A DNA stretch of 64,000 nt, from contig NC_049991.1 in NCBI RefSeq assembly GCF_000003815.2, forward strand, positions 46,368 to 110,367, given 5' to 3'. Both the position numbers and the translations under genes were made by a program. Source of the DNA: Branchiostoma floridae (Eukaryota; Chordata; Leptocardii; Amphioxiformes; Branchiostomatidae). Shown in pieces: positions 40,401-50,259 of the stretch; the first letter of the stretch is position 1, and every line of letters starts with the position of its first letter. The notes under the pieces were generated by a model. It saw only the letters and a list, made by a program, of their open reading frames with translations, had not been told where the DNA came from and made no database searches.

Positions 40401-43400
40401 CCAAGGGAAGCAGCTACGGGGCCCAAAATATATTAATAATTTCTCACAGCCAACAAACACACCGAGTATAAGACAATTAAATCACACACACACACACAAA
40501 TGCACACAGACACACAAACACACACTCATTTCTAGTAATGTTATATTTACCTCCATGAAAAATGGGGGTATAGTTCTGGTCTGTCTGTCTGTGCGTGTGT
40601 ATCTGTCTCTGTGTGTCTCTGTTTCCAGATATTTGTGGTCACCATAACTCTAGAACCTGGGGATGGATATATTTGGTATGTGGATAGGTGTTGGAAAGAC
40701 AAAGGGCAGGGTCGTAGTTTGTGGCAGGTGGAAGATTAGTAGATACCAATGCAAATAACTCCCTAATTTGCATAATCAATGTGAAAGTGTCATAACTATT
40801 CAAAGTACATGTAGCAAATGATTGGATTGTCAACATTGTGACTTGTGTAAGTTTGATAAAGGTGTACATAATCGAGCATAGATTATGCAGATGTCCAAGT
40901 CATTTGCATAATCAGAATATTTCATTGGGGTAGGAGCAGGGCTCTAGCCAGCGTCCGTTTTTCCGTCAATTGACGGAAATTTGTTGCGTCTGACGGAAAA
41001 ATTTTCAAACCAATCCGTCAACCTTGACGGACAAAAATCCTTGGTGGAAGCTTCAGGCGGCTTGGGGACGCCATCCACGGCCGTAAAAGCCACGTTTGTT
41101 TTGCTATTGTTATGATTGTTGACAATGTGTGTCGGTGCCCTTTCGCATACGATAATCTCATTAAAACCCGTTTTTCAAGGTCTCAGTTCAGTCCTTCCAA
41201 GGACGTTGGTCCTTCTAATTAATTTTCTCGACGATTGGCTGACGGAAAAAAGTTTCGAGCTGGCTAAAGCCCTGGGTAGGAGGTATCCAAACTCTTGTTT
41301 TGGCTGCTTTGGCTTCTGTGCCTTGGTATTTCAACCAAATGACATGAGATTTGGTATGGAAATGCCTATAATCCATTCCCATAGGGTGTCATTTATGCAC
41401 CACTTGGGAATGATTCATTTGGGGATTTCAGGCCATATTTAACCCAAATCTATGTGTCCTCTGAGTGTCTATTCTTCATGGGTTACATTTTCAAAAGTTG
41501 ATTTGGACTGAAAAAATCACGCAAAAGTCCATTCTTTTAGTGGAAGCCTTTTTGGACTGGTCTATTGTACATGGGGATGAAACTTGTCTGGAAGAGTCAC
41601 TTCTTGCACAGGGGAGATTTTCAAAAATTCAATTTTGGACCGGGTGATTATGCAAAAGTCCATTATTCTTAATATCTGAATGAAAGCTCATCTGTGTTGG
41701 TAGAATCCATAGTTGTGCAGTTTAAACTTTGTTTCAACACAAAAAGATGACATGCTTTGACCAAAAATTTATGGTGAGCGTGATGAGGTGTGATGGGGTC
41801 ACGGGTATATATTTAGTCTGGCCCACAAATGACCTACATAGACCTAGGGATGCAGAGGGGGGAGTCACTCAGGGAGAGCCAGGGACAGAGAGAGGTCCAG
41901 CCCTGAGTCAGATGTAGCAGTTTCAATCATGGTTTAAAAAGACTTAAAACAACATCTCTGAGGTCTCACCTCTGAACATTAGCCGTGGAGCTGAAGCTTT
42001 TCTTCCTCTGTAGACGAGAAGATGACGGGACATCGCTGGCCACAGTTACCTGCAGAACACATGTGAAACAAAATCACTCTGGGTCTCGCTCGTGAGCATA
42101 CTCTAAATTAAGTGATCATCCCTAAACACATAAATAGTGCATTGTCTGTTTCTTCTTTAATCATTCAATGTGTAAATGATGTCAAACTTTGTCTTGCTGA
42201 TCACATCAATGTTCGAAAAGAAACTGCTAGACTAATGTCCCAGTTGCCTAACAAAAGTCATTCTACTTCCAGATGAGCCTGGCATCGTTGGCAATGTGTA
42301 AATGCAGGAACATTTTGCAGAAGTTGGTTTGTTACACCATCTTCTCAAACAAGATAACCTACCTCCAGGAAGAACAAGACTATTTTAATCCAAAGTGCAG
42401 GGGGAAGCACTAACATCAGACATTCCCTAACATGAGACAGATTTTGACTGATCTTTTTATATTATACGAGGGGCGTGCAATTAGTAATGGTCCTGACCCA
42501 TTTCCCAAAGCAGGAGATTAATGAAACTTGGCACAGTTATTAGTCTTTCTCTTCATAGGAATCACCCAGAGTTATGCATTTCTCCCTTCGTTTGATGCAG
42601 CTCTGGACACCGATTTTGTAGGACACCCCAGGTTGGTCCTCCAACTGATGCCTCATCAATGGCACAAGAGGGACGACCAGGTCTGGGAGCTGTTTCCACA
42701 GACTTCCAGCCACGTTTGAATTCAGGATGCCAGCGTTTTACAAGGTCATATGATGGGGCATCATCACCATAAGTTTCATTTATTTCATCAAAAGTCTTCT
42801 TTGGTGTGCGTCCTTTCAAATACAAAAACCGGATCACTGCGCGACACTCAACTGGTTCCATTTCACACCTGGTCCATTTCGCACCTGACTAAGTTCAAAC
42901 ACCAGTAAATCAGAAACCACAATTAGTTCAGAGCTGTCTTTTGCAACATAACCCATAGAGATATGAATTATTACACATACAAAATTTCATTTAGATCAGA
43001 CAACTGGAAGTGGGTCAGGACCATTACTTATTGCACGCCCCTCGTATGCACTACTGTCACTGATCTTGGAGGCTGTGCTGTGTGAGGAGGTTTATGCCTG
43101 TCGCCAAATTTGGTAACAAACGTAACCACCACAAGTACGATGGTTGCCACGGTTATATTATCCGCGTATAAGACTAGAAATTACCGTTTTTGTGATGCTG
43201 TACAGTTTTTCTGGCTTTCTAAAGAAACAAGAACGGATTGTTGACTGCCATTTGTGTCCCACCTTGCTTAATTATAACAAAATGTTGTACAGAAATGACT
43301 GTAACAAACGTTACCATTGTTTGACGCTGTCTAAGCTTTCTATTTGACCTGGTGTAAAAAAAAAAACTGCCCACTTTTTAAATGCCCCTACTTATGGATG

Positions 43401-46400
43401 TCAACTTATACCTTAATGATGTAGTCAATAAGGTAAGTCCTTTCAAAGAAAACAGGGTAAAGTCTACTGTTGTAACACCTGCCCTGTGATGCATTACCGA
43501 TGGGACCGAAAATAATAAGTTGCCATTTTTTGGCTATGGTTTATATATAATAAAAGAGGAATTTTCCTAAACAACCAGGTAGTTTTCACTGAAAATAAAG
43601 CCGATTTATTTTTCGACCAAAAAATGCCATTTTTTTTACATTTCAGTGAGAACGAGTGGTATGTCAAAGGTACATCTATTCCAAATTTCAGATCATTTTG
43701 TTGTAAAATAGATAGACGACATGTTCTGCGGATCGTGGTTGTAAGTTACATGTACAGTATGTGGAGGTCGGGGGAGGGGATTCGTATATTGGTCTGGAGC
43801 AAGTTATTGGTAGTTTTGGAACAGTTACCTCCAAATTTGAATCCCAACCTTACCACGACACCCTGACTTCCTTCCCAACCTGTTCTACATGTAAATCGCT
43901 TGACTCATTTGACTCCTTCTAGATCGCCATTTTACTATCCCCCGACCACTCCCTCCCTTAACAATCATCTGGCTGGCACAACCAACCAGTAGCGAACCTC
44001 GCAGACTATCAGTCGGCTCTGCGAGACAATATGTCACAGAAGGGGCTTGAAGGTGGCACTTACCCCAAACCCCACTCTCTTCCTCAATATGTAAGACCCG
44101 ATGGCGTCGGACGGTGTCGATGACGCTGCTTTGGACGGGTTGGATTGAGAACTTGGGGAGCGGCCAGACATGGGCATTGGGGAGCGGGTGAGACATTAGC
44201 GGTAGTGAGAAAGCCCGGTCATCTCTGCTCACCAGGCAACATAACACAAGACGCTGTTAGCTGTATAGTTGTTATGCCTCATTTAGCACGTGTGGGTATG
44301 TCTTAGCGCGCCCTTAATTAAACTTGACGTCATTGTGCTTTTATCTTATCCCTGCGTGTTCGGTCCGCATGGTGAGGAAATCCTGGACACTACAGTCTTG
44401 ATATCCCCATATGTGAAATCCACTAAACGTAACATGATACAATATGATCTATCGTAACATAGCACAGCACAGCACAACACAACATAACATCTGAGCGAAA
44501 AAGACATGGAATGGCGCATGACGGGACCATGTTATCCCATAGACGCACAGTGTTCCTGCATGTGAGGTGGAACTAGATCAACAGTGCAGTTCTGCTCCAC
44601 TCCACCAGCCATGTTTGCACAGCGGAGCCTAAACACCGTTACGTGCTGTGGTCAGGTTAGTATAAACACTGCAAGCCAAGTGTTTCTTCTCTTTCGTAAC
44701 ATGGCAAAAGTGTGCTGCTGACAACTCTTTCCTTGTTACTACAGTGTAGATATGGGACAGTTCTTCCAGTGAAACGGGTTTTTCTGTTCTCGCACGATCC
44801 GTTCTGGAGATACATCGCCGGAAAAGCCCCTTCCAAAAAGTTCCACGCTAAAGAACACTATACCTGCATTACATGCAGGTAATGAGGAAACACGTACGAA
44901 GTAAAGTAGCTTTACATACAAGTCCATCATGCATGGTAATAAGGGGCGCGTACATTTACGTCTTCCACAGTGGAATTATTCTAATCACCAAATGACAGTG
45001 CAAAGCTCTGGTGGACACGGAGAATACCGAACCTCTGACCTGGCTTTGGCCGTCAGGTCATGCTGAAGACAAAGACGACAGGTGCAGCCTCTATCCCCGA
45101 GCTCACAATAATGGTGAAAAGTCCTCAATTTCGACAGATTAGCTGTTCCATGGGCTTATGAGAGAGAGAACTGGTTTATTTGAACACACACAACTTCAGG
45201 TACAAGATGATAGTCCGAAATTGCCTCGCACAATGTACAAAAGGGACATGGTGCTTAAGAGTATTATAATAAAACGCCCTGCCTACGTGGAATAATCTAA
45301 TAATCACCATTCACAAGTAATAAAATCGACCTCATTTCAATCCAAAATAGAAGTATTGAGAAAGATTAAAAAGTGACATTGAAAGTCTAATATGAGTTTA
45401 AAATATCGTCATAATATGGCAACGCAGTATTCCTAAAACGTGACGCTCGACACTTAAACTTAAACCTGAAAGATCTGAATCCACACAAAGCAAGTGGACC
45501 AGACGGCCTACCAACAAGGATCCTCAAACTAGCAGCTGCTGAGTTAGCCCCTGCTCTGACTATTATTTGTCAGAAATCACTTGAAACTGGTCAAATCCCT
45601 TCCCCATGGCTACATGCTAATATCTCTCCCATCTTTAAAAAGGGGGACAGGACTGATCCTGCAAATTACCGTCCTGTTTCTCTCACATGTGTTTGTAGTA
45701 AGGTTATGGAGCACATAGTGCAATCACAGATGATGGATCATTTTGACAAATACTCTATATTATCTGACAAGCAGCATGGGTTTAGGAAAAAGCGTTCATG
45801 TGAAACCCAACTTATTTTAACTACAACTGACTTAGCCCATTCTTTAGATACCAGGTCGCAAACAGATATGATTATAACCGATTTCGCAAAAGCTTTTGAC
45901 AAAGTACCTCATGATCGCTTACTCCTAAAACTCCAAAATTATGGTATTAGGGGTAAGGTACTTCACTGGATCTCTAATTTCCTCAAAAATCGTAAACAAA
46001 GAGTGGTAGTTGGGGGAGAGCACTCAGAGTGGGCAGAGGTAGTCTCTGGAGTGCCCCAGGGTACCGTGCTCGGACCACTACTGTTCTTAGTGTACATTAA
46101 TGACTTAGCCGACAACCTCAACTCTAACATCCGTCTCTTTGCGGATGACTGCGTCATTTACAGGGAGATAAACAGTGACAGAGATCACACCCTCTTACAA
46201 GAGGACATCAATACATTAGATACATGGCAAAACACATGGCAGATGAAATTACACCCGGACAAATGTTTTGTTATGCGTTATACCCACAAACGTGAACCTA
46301 AACTCTACGACTACAAACTAGGAAGTCATGTTCTAGCCGAGACTAACAACCACAAATACTTAGGAGTCACGCTCAACAACCAGCTCTCTTGGTCACAACA

Positions 46401-49400
46401 CATACAGTACAGTGCTTCCAAGGCTAACAAGACGTTAGGCTTTGTGAGACGCAATCTTTATAACTGCCCCAAATCAGTCAAAACAAATGCATATACATCC
46501 CTTGTTAGACCACATTTAGAGTATTCCAGCGCTGCCTGGGATCCATACCACAAAGAGCACATTGCTAAGTTAGAGTCCGTTCAAAAAAGAGCGGCCAGAT
46601 TTGTCACAAATTCGTATCATAGTTATGATAGTGTCACCAAACTTGTCTCTGATTTGGGGTGGGATACTTTACGCAACGGAAGGACAGCAAATAGATTAAC
46701 AATTTTACAGAAAGCAAGACACCATAAAGTAGCCCTACCGGTCGAAACTCATCTAAAGCCTGTACCGCGCCAATCGCGACACTCAAACCCAAATTCTTAC
46801 AAGGCTCTACCTTTTCACAAAGACTGCTACAAACATTCCTTCTTCCCACAAACCGTGAGAGATTGGAACTCTCTACCATACGAGGTCACGGAGATCACAG
46901 ACGCTCCAAAGTTCAAGGAGGCAGTTCTCCGACGCCTCAGGGGACATTAAGGCGCAGCACTCCCCCTGGACGCTTTGCCCCAACTGAGGGGCGTTGTCCA
47001 GTACTCAATCAAGATCAACTGATGGAAGTTGTCTGTATTTCTGAGGTCACTACCATGTGCCTCAGAGCGACCTGGTGGTAGCCAGTTCAATACCTTAGAT
47101 TGAACAAGGGATTTGGCAAACTTCAGACAGTGTTCTTTACGTCTTACACGTAAAGGCTCTAAATCACACATCTGTAGCACTGAACTGTAGACATCATCTA
47201 GTGTCGTGATATCTTGGGTACTAGTGTTCACGCAACGTGTGTAATGTATTTCTCTGTATATGTGCGGTTCTTTTTTATTTCGTTATCCCCCCTTACGGAT
47301 GAGAAAATATCTTAAGAATAAAACTGGTATTATTGAATTTGAAAACAAGTATGGATCAAAACCGTCTGGAAGACCGGCAGAAAAATGAAGAAAAAAAATT
47401 CTACGGTAAATATTTTGGATCAATGAAAACCACAAAGCCGGACGCGGACTGTAGCCTCTACCAGGCCTTCCTACGGGTTTATGGGGATCGTAGATTTCGG
47501 CCAAAAAATCGGAAAATTGTCCAGGAGAGTCAGTGCGTGCCCTCCGGCTGCGCGGCCGGCGAAACCCTCTCGTAGCAAACTCCCCTGGCAAATTCTTCTC
47601 CCTATAATAGCCAACGTAGCCAGTCTAATAGACACTGCTCCAAATGCAGTTGGGCTCGAAAAGAAAAAAGAGCTTGCCATTAAACAACGCGAAACATTAA
47701 ACGGTGCAGGGTATTTCTGTCCCCAGCCCTCCTCATGTAAAAATGGACTCTTCCAAAGATAATCCCGGAACTCTGAAATGGCTTTGTTACGCAAAAAGAA
47801 AAACAACAACACTTGAACAGAACAAGGACGTTATATGAAACGTCTTTGACCAGAACTGCCTTTTTCTGTGCGAATTCGGCACCACAATTGTTTGCCAACA
47901 GAAGACACTCAAATTTTGGGCAATAGTAAAACGGCGGATGGACACCGTGACAACGTGGTCTGGCTGATGGATGTAGATTATGCATGGTAATAATCTTATC
48001 AACTAAGAGCGAGGCTATTGCCTATACAGGCTATTGCCACACTCAGTGTGTCAAGATCTGTCAATAGCCTAAACAGGCTATTGGCACACTCAGTGTGCCA
48101 ATAGCCTGTCAGGCTATTGACACACTCAGTGCACTATTTTTTTTTATTTTGACACTAGAAACCACTACAATGAGAAAGTCTTACGATTATGTTCGACAGT
48201 CAACACTCTGAAAATACAAATGGCATTCTGTGTCCATCATCAACCCAAAATACGATCTTTTTCACGCGTTTACGGTAAAGGCCGCATGTAGCCAGTCACA
48301 AGTATGCAAATGAGCTAACTATATTTAGTACCATGCAAACCTCATGTGATCATGTCGGCTCGGTTTGGAACACGTTTTCAGCTGTGTTTACCGAGAAATT
48401 CCTGCCATTTGGGAGAATTTGCGGCCTCAAAACTTATACCACAAGTGAAGCGAAGTTATTGTTGTTGCTTTACTTCCATCATTTTTAATGTGAAAGAACT
48501 TTGTGGCGTCATAGCGAGATCGACCGATATGTTACGAGTACCGCGTAACCGCCAAGGATGTTTGGATGACATAGCGGCGGGGAAATCCGCGCCGCTTCGA
48601 CCGAAAAAAAAACGTGAATTTTGAGCAAAAAATTCCGCAGAAATATGGTTAGAAAAACCCACATTTTATTATTTCAGGAGTCCCTGGTCCAATTAAAAAA
48701 TAATAATAATAAGTGTACTGTCCAAAATAAGAACGTAGAGGGTGGACTCTGCTGATCTGTGGCTGAAAAAAAAATAAACGTACCTAAACATGCACTCTTG
48801 AAAATGCAGACCAAAAAGTCCCAAAGGTGGGTTTTGATGGTTCTGGTCGCAAGACGAAAATATTCTAATATAAGACAGTCCTCGACTAAATTCCCTAATC
48901 ATAAGTACTTTCTCATTAAGTTGACTCTCATATGAACAATTTTCCCTCTTGGTGTGCTTATCGTCCCTCATGTATGCCAAATCATTCACCATGAAGGAAG
49001 TGTCTATACGTAAAGGGGATACGTGGGTGGGGTCTGCATGGGGAGGGTCGCGTAATTCACCATAGATGGAATTCTGCAAAATGTATTCTTATCTATACAT
49101 AAATACATAATCTACTGGAAAACGTGAATTCCACGACCTCATACCTTCGCCAATTGGTTTGAATCTTTTCGAATGAAGTATTTATACATTTTTCCATTTG
49201 ATTACAGTCAAATCCGTATTAGCGGCCACCTTTGGATTTTTCCACTGACCTAAGCATTAAGAAATAGTACAAAGCAGCCACCTGTCCAATGTGACCACAG
49301 CCATACAGTTTGTCGTTATAAACACTGCCTATTGCGACCATACATCGGCCGTATGTCACCCTGCGCCTGGTTTACAATCGTAGTTTGCGAAGATTCGGGG

Positions 49401-50211
49401 TTGACAGGGTCATTTTGGCAGTAGCAGAAGGTACGCGTGCCCGAACGTTAGAGTGCAAAACTTCGTCGGCAAATTTACCAACATTCCGCATGGCAATATA
49501 GATCATTATTGGGAAATTTGACTTTAATTGGCAGGGTTTTGAGACAATCGAGACAATGTTACTAGTACTTTGTGAGAAAGATCAGTGGGTACTGAAATCA
49601 TGTGACACTTTTTGCTCGTGGTCAATAGATCAGCATTTTCTCTTAAGTGGCCATAGTGGCCATACTTCTCCAGTCCCTTGAGTGGCCAGTATAGACAGAT
49701 TTGAATGAATGTAAATGAGGTCCTGATTTGCATAGCTTGTCTCGGTTGATCATTCTTTCTATCCAAGAGGCTCAGGCCCAAAGTATGAAAGTCTTATCGT
49801 AGCAGAGAAGCCCTTTTTAGTTTCCTCATTAATCATGTGAATAAACTAATTTGCACTATGTATGCCTGATGATGTATCAGCTGATGGATGAATTGCACTG
49901 ATGCCTGATAATGTTCACCTTCACTAACCAGTTGGCTTCATAATGTTGTCTGATTTTCCCATCATTTACTGCAATGGGATAATCATGTTTTCTCACTAGG
50001 GACTTACAGCACTTACTCCTGTCCCAAGGGCTCTCTACCACTAAAGAATCACTAAATACAGCATGTCCAGAACAAGAGTAATCAAAACTTTTGCTGTAGT
50101 ACCTTAGGAAACCGCAAGGCAGTCCATTATCGAACTTGACCTTCGTTTTCTTGACCCCTACCCAACTACCAAATATCATCGGGATCCATCCAAGGCTTCT
50201 CGAGTTATACT

Positions 50212-50259
<48 letters not shown>

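Noticed and set aside
47283-47985. ORFs on both strands, up to 113 codons
   Set aside because: Probably an old GC-richer repeat; no recognisable protein.
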